35,119 nt of DNA from Flavobacteriia bacterium (GTDB lineage Bacteria > Bacteroidota > Bacteroidia > Flavobacteriales_D > Crocinitomicaceae), in assembly GCA_947455255.1 (NCBI GenBank), contig CANGOA010000012.1, forward strand, positions 1 through 35,119. Direction: 5' to 3'. The translations under genes and the position numbers were made by a program. The notes below the pieces were generated by a model. It saw nothing but the letters and a program-made list of their open reading frames with translations. It was not told the DNA's origin and did not search any database. Below, one piece after another: positions 20,801 to 28,600 of this stretch. Each line of letters starts with the position of its first letter. Positions within the stretch are counted from its first letter, which is position 1.

Positions 20801-21108
20801 AAGAAATCGTATCAAAAGAACCAGTAATTTACTACATACCAAACACTTTTACTCCTAATGGGGATGAGGTTAATAATACATTTAAACCAATATTCTTTAG
20901 CGGATTAGATATTTACAATTATCATTTAAGTATTTATAATCGTTGGGGGGAATTAATTTTTGAATCAAATAATTCGGAAATTGGTTGGGATGGAACTTAT
21001 GGGAATCAAATTGTTGCGTCTTCGACCTATGTTTGGAAAATTGAATTTAAAGAAAAACTCTCAGATAAAAGACATGAAAAAACAGGACATGTTAACGTAA
21101 TTCGATAA
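11827..21108 (+). CDS. Giant repetitive secreted protein with CHU_C sorting domain, ~3093 aa
   Basis: The longest gene here. I prefer ATG 11827 over the in-frame TTG at 11821, because it leads straight into the signal peptide ending NTNVYAQ. Residue numbers below count from the TTG. Nine PPC-like modules of ~134 aa follow (34-1240), each with NDxC near its start, DVWYKF in the middle and TYYYRVYD near the end; the ninth is divergent. Next is a jelly-roll-like module (1241-1454), several Ig-like and FN3-like domains, and ten ~70-aa Ig-like repeats (1986-2686) with the pattern AGNDTSIC..YxWDNGI..GTDxNGC. Two BIG2-like domains, two PKD domains and the CHU_C domain (from about 3002, YIPNTFTPNGDE, YNRWGELIFES) finish the protein. 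It is probably a surface-anchored filamentous adhesin, with paired cysteines suggesting one disulfide per repeat. No catalytic motif seen. Confidence 0.85.
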   Translation: MQKSSLLIFYRTICFVFIIISAINTNVYAQPANDNCNGAILVTSDSICNSIAGDFNSSTKSTLTPANTFFDIWYSFTAKTTTHYITVTGSGDFRAGLQLYSGTCGSLTAIGSSITSTTTSMSVTIPSLTIGTTYYYRIYHNVSNTLPTSTSISTCVENFIKNDNCTGAYTLTPGNPGETAFPTNGRTAGATQSMVACKGTADDDVWYKFQATNKTHYITVTGSTSFDAVVQLFSGNCTGLTSVDCQDATNNGQTETASSTSLIIGNWYYVRVYHSANTSSTTPYFTISVNTPPTNDDCSGATLLKLGTTCTGTFGDGSYATQSLVAATGKGTANDDMWYKFVADTTIAFISVTPSSDYDPVVQVFSGCSATPTPLTPVMYDDASYPKSTFGNAIVTGLVKGTTYYYRVYDFASTNPITMSFTTCVVNPVANNDCNKAVKITPGYTCNLISGDGTYTTQSLPTTGGAGNANDDVWYKFTATNTSHFINVNASLLYDPVVEVFSGCSATPTKLSPAFNDDTDYDPASTGTAKVSGLTIGNTYYYRIYDKSATNPITMTFSTCVATPPINDDCSGSLVVLPSNTCNSVSSNGTFASQSLATNCSGDANDDVWFKFIAQSPNQFISIDPTDKTYDPIVEVFSGCSATPTKLTPAFCNDALYGKGVFGNGLVTGLTTGNTYYYRVFDKAISTSNPDTMSFNTCVVNAVINDECSGAISVTPSSTCTPVDGDGMFATQSLVQCAGNAGAANDDVWFKFVASKPNQFISITPDDSQYDAVVQVYSNCAASPTSISCNDVYATGDFGTVGLSGLTTGNTYYYRVYDKNTTNQDTMTFKTCVVEQVSNDDCINAISITPSVTYTPITGDGTYTTQSLAGCVGNANDDVWYKFTATSTKEFISVDAPKGYDPVVQVFSSCGTPIVPAFCNNAAYPISSFGNTSISTTIGTTYYYRIYDNAATNTYPMQFKTAVTHSPSNDECSGANTLTIGASAITGDGTFASQSITAGSCGGVANDDVWFKFTATNTSHTIYVNSSTNYDPVIQLYSTCSATPTPFPSAVGSCDDTRFPLNGSGSKNFTGLTIGTTYYYRVYDSGSSTPSTMTFTTNVTLPATPPSNDEPCKAIYLTAATSCNYLTYTNDAATGSVGPPAPGCATYSGGDVWFKTKVPFSGELTIETKELTIIDGGMAIYSGKCGSLSLITCDDDGGTGTMPMIHKQGLNPGDTIWIRVWENGNNNNGTFGICVSKPAEAPLVGTCTNTDFSSGLTGWFGTTGDVNKSSVGSAAPDYVPTTSNVTPPALFSLKTTGIDPICGFPMVCPGYTTSILLGDGTAISSPHGATFEQYFPVTSSNAFFIYNYAAVLQNGGHGSEEQPFFKVELFDDDGNQISCGDYLVAAPKTGYGDNIGFQKAPNKTDVIYKSWTKVGIDLNPYIGKNVHVRFTAGDCAQGGHYGYVYLSFACAPFEIIKPASVCLGDTAKLYAPKGAISYSWLNATTRAELSTTDSLIIVPSSDGTIPITCFVTMFGTSLCKDSLTTTITVGATPTLTITDPAPKCKMDSVNLTLTGITTGSTPNLTYSYWKDNLATIPLTNQTAIKSTGTYFIKGEKSASCKDIKPVHVLFNPLPTAKISGTVSVCKNDVGPNITLKGDSSTAPYTFTYNIGGGANKTIVSTGNTATISIPTSTKGTFTYKLVSVKDASTTTCSQNQAGSATITVNDITTQTITCGTRTTSSVQFKWNDNPAATSYTYSYTTDKGKSGNGTFTAGMIQTVINGLALSEKVDITITPVGDLCGKVFTGSCTTLNCNSPTVDTKIPIVQCNNTIVNAITYTSTPVGGKIHWTNGFVPSAKIGQIDSASGIFTSFTAINTTYAPILDTIYVTATDISCTGPATEHYITINPDAHVNDITDISVCTGDNTSDIYFTTNNTGGTNTYTWTNDNSSIGLAASGTGDILGFTTTNNTASPIVSTITVTPHFTNGGVSCDGPSKTFKITVNPLPTINAGNDTSICKGKSIKLKGTGGLSYVWDNGVLDNTLFSPTVTKTYTVIGTDVNGCKKSNSVIVTINQLPLVKAGNDTTICSGTTAILKGSGASTYTWDNGITDNVSFLPVTKLTYIVTGTDSNGCINTDNVDVSINQPPKVDAGKDQSVCIGSSITLKASGANTYSWDNSISDNVSFTPASSQTYIVTGTDLAGCKNKDTVVVTINPLPLVKAGNDTTVCQSFDVVLKASGALTYQWDNGVIDRILFKANTNKKYVVIGTDANGCINKDSLLVKVNLAPIVNAGNDTSICVGFPVTLSSSGNVSSYTWDNGITDKIAFTPLVTKKYVLTGKDSINCTNTDTIEVKVNNLPLVKAGNDTSICVGKSAIVKANGAKSYVWDNGITDNTSFTPLSTKQYLVIGTDVNGCVNKDSLIITVNRLPNISAGNDTNVCQGFDVKLKGKGGLTYLWDNGITDNVLFKANANKQYVVTGKDVNGCINKDSLLVKVNIAPIVKAGNDTSICIGFPVTLSSKGSALNYSWDNSITDKIAFTPLLTKKYVLTGKDSINCTNTDTIEVKVNNLPLVKAGNDTSICVGKSVILKASGAKTFFWDNGITDRISFTPITTKQYIVEGTDVNGCVNKDSLTVTINNLPIIFAGNDTMICKGKTLVLKGSGGVSYVWDNLISDNIVFTPSTSKQYKVIGTDVNGCQNKDSIVVTIANLPSITISEVCETKKVILTSTNTPKAINPWESSDVTIATINGTTGEVTGIKGGQSLITYTDINGCKDSKNITINPSPSILNTPLSVCVNSKISIKSNHTNAFITPWVSSSNNATINSTTGEALGINSGVSNITFTDNKGCQNTQTLTINPLPKVNFKSETSICIDDSLYMNDLTVPASVIANWSYGDGVQTIKAAHKYLSGGHFSITLTSISSNGCKDSLTKINYVEVVPKPSVSFTFSPDSIDIFDPTINFSNQSNAVHYKWIFGDEKPVSIQTNPSHTFPNTTGQHYFITLTGYNTENGCSTSYSQEIVSKEPVIYYIPNTFTPNGDEVNNTFKPIFFSGLDIYNYHLSIYNRWGELIFESNNSEIGWDGTYGNQIVASSTYVWKIEFKEKLSDKRHEKTGHVNVIR
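11920..15540 (+). repeat. Nine tandem PPC-like modules (~134 aa each)
   Basis: Each coding unit begins with a motif like NDDCSGA. It then has GDGTYxTQSL, ANDDVWYKF, YDPVVQVFSGCSATPT and GNTYYYRVYD, and ends in TMxFxTCV. Copies 3 to 8 are the most alike, copies 1 and 2 are looser and copy 9 is clearly divergent. The fold assignment (pre-peptidase C-terminal-like beta sandwich) is by motif resemblance. Confidence 0.8.
17776..19878 (+). repeat. Ten tandem ~70-aa Ig-like repeats with a higher-order block duplication
   Basis: 2103 nt encode ten units of about 70 aa. Units 4-5-6 match units 7-8-9 one for one (for example the endings INKDSLLVKVN and NTDTIEVKVN recur in the same order), so a three-unit block was duplicated. 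Within it, 18784-18860 and 19417-19493 are identical over 77 nt, at an offset of 633. Confidence 0.88.
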
Positions 21109-21135
21109 TAGTCTATCATACTAAATCCCAAAGTA

Positions 21136-21165
21136 AAGCAACGTTTTTAATTTTATACGTTTATT
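21136..21165 (+). promoter_or_regulatory. Shared bipartite element, copy 3 (before the 1451-residue protein)
   Basis: AAGCAAC (21136-21142), 16 nt, then GTTTATT (21159-21165), 41 nt before the ATG. The flanks match copy 4 closely, with TAAAGCAACG at the left box and CGTTT at the right box. I see no strong terminator between the preceding stop and this element. Confidence 0.55.
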
Positions 21166-21206
21166 TAGTAACTTTACTACCTAAAGCGACTAATTTTCTG
21201 TATTAT

Positions 21207-24200
21207 ATGAAATCAAATCACCAATTTATTTTATTTATTATTTTATCTTTTTTAACTTTTTCAACCTTAAAAGCACAAATTGTAATTAATGAAATTGATG
21301 TTTCTCCAACATCTAATGACGGATCAATCATTGGATATTCATCAAGTGCAGGTGGGTCAGGTCAGGGAGAATGGATAGAACTTTACAATCCAACATGCAA
21401 CCCAATTGACATTTCAGGATATATAATAAGTACCTTTAATAGTACAGATGGAGATGGAATGAGTTTTATTGTGCCATCTGGGAAAATTGTACCAGCAAAG
21501 GGATTTGCAGTTATACGAGGAGGTAATAAAAGTGCACCCGCAGCAGGAGTTATCGATATTAAAGCTGATGATGTAACCGCAAGTAAATATTGTATTGACA
21601 ACCCAAATCCTTCAACGGGTGAACCAAGAATGTGGTTTTCAAATGCAGGATCTTGGATTGGACTTTATTCAAAAACAGGTGCAGTAGTAGACATGATTAA
21701 ATGGGGTACTCCTCTAGTGGCGAGTGACTTATCTGGAAATCCGTGTATACCTTCTTCTAGTACATTACCAGGATCAACAACTCTTGCAAGCTTTACTAGT
21801 TATGGTTTAGGCGGATCAATAACAAGTTCTGCGACTGCTGGAAAAACATTTGTAAGAATCCCCGATGGTGGTACTTGGTCTCAAACAGCAGTTAACGAAA
21901 CAACATCCTATGGATCAAGAAACCAAGCTCTACCTACTGCTTCAATTTCCTACACAGGCTCTCCTTGGTGTACAAGCGCTGGAACAAAATCAGTAACTTT
22001 AACTGGTACAGGGACCTATACTGGAGGTACTTATAGTTCAACGACAGGCTTAACTATTGATGCTTCGACTGGATTAATTACTGTTAGCAGTAGTACACCT
22101 GGCACCTATACGGTTACCTATACATTAACGGGCTTAACATGTCCAGATTATGCGGTAACTACAAGTGTTACTATTGATAATATTTCAGCAACAGCAGTCA
22201 AAACAGACCCAACATGTAATGGAGCATCAGCTAACACAGACGGAACAATTACAGTAACAGCAAGTGGTGGAAATGGATCTTATACTTATAGCAAAGATGG
22301 TGTAACTTTTGGTGCTTCAGCAACCTTTAATGCATTGGCATCAAACACCTATACGCTTAAAGCGAAAGATGCAGCTGGATGTATTGCAACAGTTAGTCCA
22401 AATTTAACCTTATCTGTTATTTGTACCCCATGTGTACCACCTACAATCACTGGTCAACCAACTGCAGCAACAGCATGCGTAGGAGCGAATGCAACATTTA
22501 CAGTTACCGCTAATGGTTCTACTTCAGGATATCAGTGGCAGGTCAATACTGGTAGTGGTTTTACAGATATTACAGGAGAAACGAATACTACACTTACACT
22601 TTCATCTGTAATAGCAGGAATGAATGGAAATAAATACCATTGTGTTGTTAAAGAAGGGACTGCAACTTGTCCTGACACTTCTTCAAATGTAATTTTATCA
22701 GTTGACAATATTACTGCTATCGCTACAAAATCAAATCCTACTTGTAACGGTGCTACTCCAAATACCGATGGAACAATTACAATTACAACTTCTAATGGTA
22801 CAGGACCATACACTTATAGTTCAGATAATGGAGGTTTATATGTTAACTCAAATCCTATAACTGGTCTTGCATCAAACACTTATATCGTTAAAGCAAAAGA
22901 TGCAAATGGATGTATCGCAACAGTAAGTCCAAATGTAACACTGTCTGTTGTTTGTCCTGCAGCTCCATGTGTCGCACCAACCATTGTCTCACAACCAGTT
23001 TCTACTGCAGGATGCGTAAATACAACTGCAGTTTTTAATGTGGTTGCTGGAGGAACTGTTTCAGGATACCAATGGCAGGCATATAACATTGCAACTGGTT
23101 GGATGGATATTCCTGGAGCAACGAGTTCTACTTTAAATATACCAGGATTATTAATTGCTGCAAATGGATCTAAAGTACATTGTATTTTACATGAAGCAAC
23201 TGCAAATTGTCCTGACACCACAAACGATGTAATTTTAACCGTAGATGCTTTACCAACGTCTTTATCCACTGGTTCATTGACTGTTTGTAATACTAATCCA
23301 GGAACAGTTAGTGGAGTTACTGCATCTAACGGATTAATTTCTTGGTCACATAATGGAAGTGGATCTTTATCTGGGGGAACTACATTAACACCCATTTATA
23401 CACCAGGAGGAAGTGATGTAGGTAACACAGTTGTTCTTACAATGACAGTTACTAGTAATAATTCATGTAATCCTGCAACTTCACAAGCAAATTATTCCAT
23501 TAAAGTTGATCCTGTTCCAACGGCATTAGCAGGAGGTTCATTGACTATTTGTTCCAATGGTACAGCAACCGTGGGAGGTACAAGCGCTTCAAACGGTACT
23601 ATTTTATGGACTAGCAATGGTGCAGGCTCTTTAACAAATCAAACTACTCCTACTCCTACCTACACTGCAAACGCATTGGATGAAGGTAAAGCAATCATAT
23701 TAACGATGACTGTGACTAGTACAACGAGTTGTCCCAATCCAACTCCAGCAACTTTTACTGTAAATGTAGATCCACTACCAACAGCAACTGCTGGAGGGTC
23801 TATGACGATTTGTTCAAATTCAACAGCGACAGTTAGTGGAGCGACCTCATCTAATGGAAGTATTTTATGGACGCACAATGGTTCAGGTTCACTTTCGAAC
23901 GCAACAACATTAACTCCTACTTACACTCCTACAAGTGCAGACGAAAATAAAACAGTTGTATTAACTTTAACAGTAACATCTAGTAATACTTGTAGTTCAT
24001 CTCCTGTAGCTACTGCAACTTACAATGTGTCTGTTACTCCTATACTTACAGCAACTGCAACTGCAGGTGGAAATACCACTATTTGCATGACAAAATCAGC
24101 AACTGTAATAGGAGCAAATGCAACAAATGGAACAATATTATGGACACATAATGGTGGAGGAATACTTACTAATGCTACAACACTTACACCTACCTACTCT

Positions 24201-25562
24201 TCGATAAAAGCAGATACTTTATCCCCAGTACTATTAACATTGACAGTAACTCCCTCAGGAGGATGTAGTAACTTAACTCAATCTGACACATATACCATTA
24301 ATGTTAAAAGTAATCCACAAGTTAACCCAAGTGCATCTACCCCGTGTGTAGGAAATAACCTACAATTAAATGCCAATACAGTTGTAGGAGGTCAATATGC
24401 ATGGACAGGACCTAATGGGTATGCAAATACAAATCAAACGGCAACAAAAACATCTGTCACGCTTTTAGATGCAGGGCAGTACACATTACAAATAACGGAT
24501 TCAAATAATTGTATTAATACGAATACTGTAAATGTAACCGTAAACCCAAATCCAACTATCACGACAGATACATTACTATGTGTTGGAAATCAAGCTACAT
24601 TTTCATCAAATACAGCACCTGCAACAAATCCTTGGATTTCTCAATCAACCAATCTACTTACGATAGATTCGAGTACAGGAGTTGCAACGGGTATTCTTGG
24701 AGGTACTGCAACTGTAGGTTACACTGATATTAATTCATGTAAAGCTACTAAGACAATTAAAGTAGAAGATTTACCAGTTGTAAATTTCACCGTTGACTCA
24801 ACGAGTATTTGTCTTGGTAATGATGTTGTATTTACAGATGTTTCAGCGAAGAAAAATATAAATTTATTATGGGATTTTGGAGATGGAACAACTTCCAATG
24901 AATTAATACCAACCCATACATACTTAAAAGTAGACTCATTTACTGTAAGTCTAACATCCATTTCACTAGGCGGTTGTAAGACAACATACACAAAAGATAA
25001 ATATATTACACCAATAGAAATTCCTACAATCAACTTTAGCTTTACACCTGATTCTATCCAAATTTATTTGCCAGAAATAAAATTTAAGAACTCATCAAAT
25101 GCAAAATTTTACACTTGGATTTTTGGAGATTACAGTCCTGTTGCACATGAAGTAAATCCAACACATAAGTTTCCTGATACACCAGGTCAATCTTATATGG
25201 TAACACTTAAAGGAAGTAATTCGATTAATGGAATATGTGCTTCGAGTCAATCGCATCAAATAGTTTCTGTAGATCCTCCTGTATTTTACATTCCAAATTC
25301 TTTTACCCCAAATGGAGATGAAATTAACAACACTTTTCAACCCATATTTACAAGTGGATTCGATCCTCAACATTTTGATTTTTGGGTATACAATCGTTGG
25401 GGAGTTTTAATTTTTGAATCGCATAATTCTACTATTGGTTGGGATGGAACATATCAAAATCAAATCGTTGGAAATGACACCTATGTTTGGAAGTTACAAT
25501 TTAAATCCAAACAAACAGAACGTGAGTACTATTATACTGGAAATGTGAATTTATTGAAATAA
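21207..25562 (+). CDS. Secreted lamin-tail / SprB-repeat / Ig-like protein with CHU_C sorting domain, 1451 aa
   Basis: A signal peptide (1-23, ending TLKAQ) is followed by a lamin-tail domain (about 24-170) with IVINEIDVSP and GEWIELYNPTCNPIDISGY. After a spacer come two SprB-type repeats (about 334-405 and 510-582, each with NTDGTITxT and a late AxGCIATVSPN). These alternate with two Ig-like domains carrying SGYQWQ. Four ~88-aa Ig-like repeats follow (682-1035, pattern ASNGTILWTHNGSGSLSNxTT), then another Ig-like domain, a BIG2-like domain, two PKD domains (LLWDFGDGTTS and YTWIFGDYSP) and CHU_C from about 1359 (YIPNSFTPNGDE, YNRWGVLIFES). Lamin-tail domains occur in many bacterial surface proteins and nucleases; no nuclease motif is present here. 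Surface adhesion or matrix function is inferred. Confidence 0.85.
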   Translation: MKSNHQFILFIILSFLTFSTLKAQIVINEIDVSPTSNDGSIIGYSSSAGGSGQGEWIELYNPTCNPIDISGYIISTFNSTDGDGMSFIVPSGKIVPAKGFAVIRGGNKSAPAAGVIDIKADDVTASKYCIDNPNPSTGEPRMWFSNAGSWIGLYSKTGAVVDMIKWGTPLVASDLSGNPCIPSSSTLPGSTTLASFTSYGLGGSITSSATAGKTFVRIPDGGTWSQTAVNETTSYGSRNQALPTASISYTGSPWCTSAGTKSVTLTGTGTYTGGTYSSTTGLTIDASTGLITVSSSTPGTYTVTYTLTGLTCPDYAVTTSVTIDNISATAVKTDPTCNGASANTDGTITVTASGGNGSYTYSKDGVTFGASATFNALASNTYTLKAKDAAGCIATVSPNLTLSVICTPCVPPTITGQPTAATACVGANATFTVTANGSTSGYQWQVNTGSGFTDITGETNTTLTLSSVIAGMNGNKYHCVVKEGTATCPDTSSNVILSVDNITAIATKSNPTCNGATPNTDGTITITTSNGTGPYTYSSDNGGLYVNSNPITGLASNTYIVKAKDANGCIATVSPNVTLSVVCPAAPCVAPTIVSQPVSTAGCVNTTAVFNVVAGGTVSGYQWQAYNIATGWMDIPGATSSTLNIPGLLIAANGSKVHCILHEATANCPDTTNDVILTVDALPTSLSTGSLTVCNTNPGTVSGVTASNGLISWSHNGSGSLSGGTTLTPIYTPGGSDVGNTVVLTMTVTSNNSCNPATSQANYSIKVDPVPTALAGGSLTICSNGTATVGGTSASNGTILWTSNGAGSLTNQTTPTPTYTANALDEGKAIILTMTVTSTTSCPNPTPATFTVNVDPLPTATAGGSMTICSNSTATVSGATSSNGSILWTHNGSGSLSNATTLTPTYTPTSADENKTVVLTLTVTSSNTCSSSPVATATYNVSVTPILTATATAGGNTTICMTKSATVIGANATNGTILWTHNGGGILTNATTLTPTYSSIKADTLSPVLLTLTVTPSGGCSNLTQSDTYTINVKSNPQVNPSASTPCVGNNLQLNANTVVGGQYAWTGPNGYANTNQTATKTSVTLLDAGQYTLQITDSNNCINTNTVNVTVNPNPTITTDTLLCVGNQATFSSNTAPATNPWISQSTNLLTIDSSTGVATGILGGTATVGYTDINSCKATKTIKVEDLPVVNFTVDSTSICLGNDVVFTDVSAKKNINLLWDFGDGTTSNELIPTHTYLKVDSFTVSLTSISLGGCKTTYTKDKYITPIEIPTINFSFTPDSIQIYLPEIKFKNSSNAKFYTWIFGDYSPVAHEVNPTHKFPDTPGQSYMVTLKGSNSINGICASSQSHQIVSVDPPVFYIPNSFTPNGDEINNTFQPIFTSGFDPQHFDFWVYNRWGVLIFESHNSTIGWDGTYQNQIVGNDTYVWKLQFKSKQTEREYYYTGNVNLLK
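23250..24311 (+). repeat. Four tandem ~88-aa Ig-like repeats
   Basis: Four coding units share the order TAxxGGSxTIC, ASNGTILWTHNGSGSL, TLTPTYT and a late VLTxTVTS..C. Units 2 and 3 are closest; unit 4 is the most diverged. Confidence 0.8.
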
Positions 25563-25573
25563 ACACAGAAGTA

Positions 25574-25604
25574 AAGCAACGAATTTATTACACTTTCGTT
25601 TTAT
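25574..25604 (+). promoter_or_regulatory. Shared bipartite element, copy 4 (before the 1455-residue protein)
   Basis: AAGCAAC (25574-25580), 17 nt, then GTTTTAT (25598-25604), 46 nt before the ATG. A TAAATTTG box follows at 25608-25615, giving a possible overlapping housekeeping promoter. This element would drive the giant gene and the two envelope genes coupled to it. Confidence 0.55.
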
Positions 25605-25650
25605 TATTAAATTTGGAGACAATTAGAATCTCTATACAAACACACGAAAA

Positions 25651-28600
25651 ATGACATTATTTTCTTCTCAACTTAGTTCCTTCAAAAAATACGTTTTTAG
25701 TCTTTTATTACTTTTATTTTTAATTTGTTTTAATACGACTAGTTATGCTTGTGACAAAACAAGTACAACTGTAAATTCAGTCGTAAACAATGGTAATGGT
25801 ACCTATACTGTGACCTTTACTTCTTGTATGGAACCAGGAGATGCTACAGGATGTACCGCATCCTTAATGATACAATTTAATGCAGGAACAAAAATATTAA
25901 GCACAAATAAAAACACCTTAACATATTTAAACGGAATAGTTCATACTGCAGGAGCTATAACAGGAAATTCAAATACATTAACCTGGTCTGGAACAAGCTT
26001 TTGTTCTACTGCTGCTCCTTCAAAAAACGAATGTTTTACAATATCTGTTGTTGTTAATTCTAACCCTACAACGTTTTACACAGAGAATGGGCATAGTGGT
26101 TGTTTTCACACTGCTAATTTCCCAACAGTTACTAATTTAACATGTACGAGTTCTGGAGGAACATTTTCAGACGGAGCAGGAAATTATGGAAACGACTTGA
26201 ATCAAACCACCATTATTTGTCCAGATAATCCTGGAGAAAAAGTACAGGTTAATTTCACAACACCTATTGATTCTAAAGGTTCCTTCGGAAGTTGTGTAGT
26301 AAGTGGCGACAACTTATATATATACCAAGGGAATTCCGTTGGAAGTGGATTGGTAGGTATGTATTGTCAGAATAATTCTGCTCCGGGATTAATAACTTCA
26401 ACTGATCCAAGCGGATGTTTAACTTTTCAATTTATAACAAATTCAAGTGGTGTCGCAACAGGTTTTTCTACCTCTGTAACATGTCTTTGTACGACTCCAG
26501 TTTTAAGCATACATGATCCAGCTGCTGTTTGTTCTCCTTCTACTGTTGATATAACTGCGCCAGCAGTTACTGCAGGTTCAAATGGTGGAGGTACAATAAC
26601 TTATTGGACTGACCCTGCCTGTACAATTCCTTTAGGTTCACCATCTGCCATTGCCACCACTGGAACTTATTACATCAAAGCAGCAAATGGGGCATGCAAA
26701 GATTCGAAAGCAGTTCATGTAACTGTAAATGGACCAGCAACGCCTACTGCAACCTTAACGCAACCTACCTGTGCGACCCCAACTGGAACAATTACTATAA
26801 CGGCACCACTTGGAGCGTTCACGTATAACAACAATGGTGGAGCATTTCAAGCAGGAACAACTTTTTCAGGATTAGCAGCAAACACAACATACACAATAAT
26901 TGCTAAAGATGCTGGAGGCTGTACATCGACTGCTAATTTCACAATAAACGCAGCTCCTATTCCACCAAGTACACCATCTGCTACTCTTACCCAACCAACT
27001 TGTGCTATACCGACTGGAACAATTTTAATAACTGCACCACTTGGAGCATACACCTATAATATCAATGGTGGTGCATTTCAAGCAGGAACAAGTTTTTTAG
27101 GTCTTACTCCAAATACATATACAGTAATTGTTAAAGATGCTGGAGGATGTACTTCTTCAGCAAACTTCACAATAAATGCTGTTCCATCAGGGCCTGTAGC
27201 ACCTACAACAACTTTAACTCAACCGACTTGTATTTCTAACACTGGTACAATAACAATCACATCTCCAACAGGTGCAGGTTATACATATAGCATAGATGGC
27301 TCAACTTTTCAAGCAGGAACATCATTTTCAGGTTTATCTGCAAATACTTATACAATTACAGTGAAAGATGCCAATGGTTGTACATCAACAGGTTCCGCAA
27401 CCTTAAACAATCCTCCTGGCGCGCCAGCAAGTGCTACAACAACGCTTACGCAACCCTCTTGTGCTTTACCTACAGGTACAATTACAGTGACAGCTCCTTT
27501 AGGCGCATTTACGTACAGTATTAATGGTTTAGCTTTTCAAGCAGGAACAAGCTTTTCCGGATTAGCACCTGCAATTTACACAGTTACTGTAAAAGACGCA
27601 GGAGGATGTACTTCTACTACGAATGTTACTATTAACGCTATACCATCCTCTCCAATAGTTCCTACATTCACACTTACTCAGCCAACTTGTATGGTGAATA
27701 CAGGTACTATTACAATTACTGCCCCACTTGGTGCATACACTTATAGTATTGATGGAGTTACCTTTCAAGCAGGAACCGTATTTAGTGGACTTGCAGCAAA
27801 TAGCTATACAGTAACAGTCAAAGACGCTGGCGGATGTATAGCTACTAGTACAGCAATTATTAACAATCCAGCTGGAGCACCTTCCACAGCAACTACCACA
27901 TTGACTCAACCAACATGTTTAGTTAATACAGGGACTATTACGGTAACAGCGCCTTTAGGTGCTTACACCTATAGTATTGATGGAGTAACTTTTCAAGCAG
28001 GATCAATATTTAGTGGTCTTGCCCCTAACACTTACACCGTTTCCGTTAAAGATGGTATTGGATGTACTTCTACAACAAACGTAACAATAACAGTAGCACC
28101 TGGAGCTCCTGCAATCCCTACTTTAGTTGTAACAAATCCAACATGTGGAGGAGCAACAGGAAATATTACTGTAACTGCCCCCTTTGGAGCATTCACTTAT
28201 AGTATGGACGGCTTAACTTTTCAAGCAGGAACAACATTTTCGGGCTTAGCACCAAACTCTTATACTATTACCGTTAAAGATGGTTCCGGTTGTACTTCTA
28301 CAAATACAGCAACGATCAATTCAGCACCTCTTACTCCAGCAATAGAGACTAGTACGCTAACTCAACCTAACTGTCTTTTGGCAACAGGAACAATTACAAT
28401 CACATCTCCAATTGGGGCTTACACGTATAGTATTGATGGAGTTACTTTCCAAGCTGGACTTGTTTTTAGTGGACTTACTCCTAAAACCTATACCATTACA
28501 GTTAAAAATGCGAGTAATTGTACCTCTACTAATACCGAAACAATCCTTCCTGTTCCATCAGGACCTGCAAACCCAACTGCCACATTGCAACATCCAACTT

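Noticed and set aside
27562-27909. Antisense open frame of 115 codons rich in Cys and Ser under the SprB repeats
   Set aside because: It is the mirror of the repeated sense coding sequence; its cysteines arise from reverse-complemented Thr/Ala codons, and it has no start context or family features.
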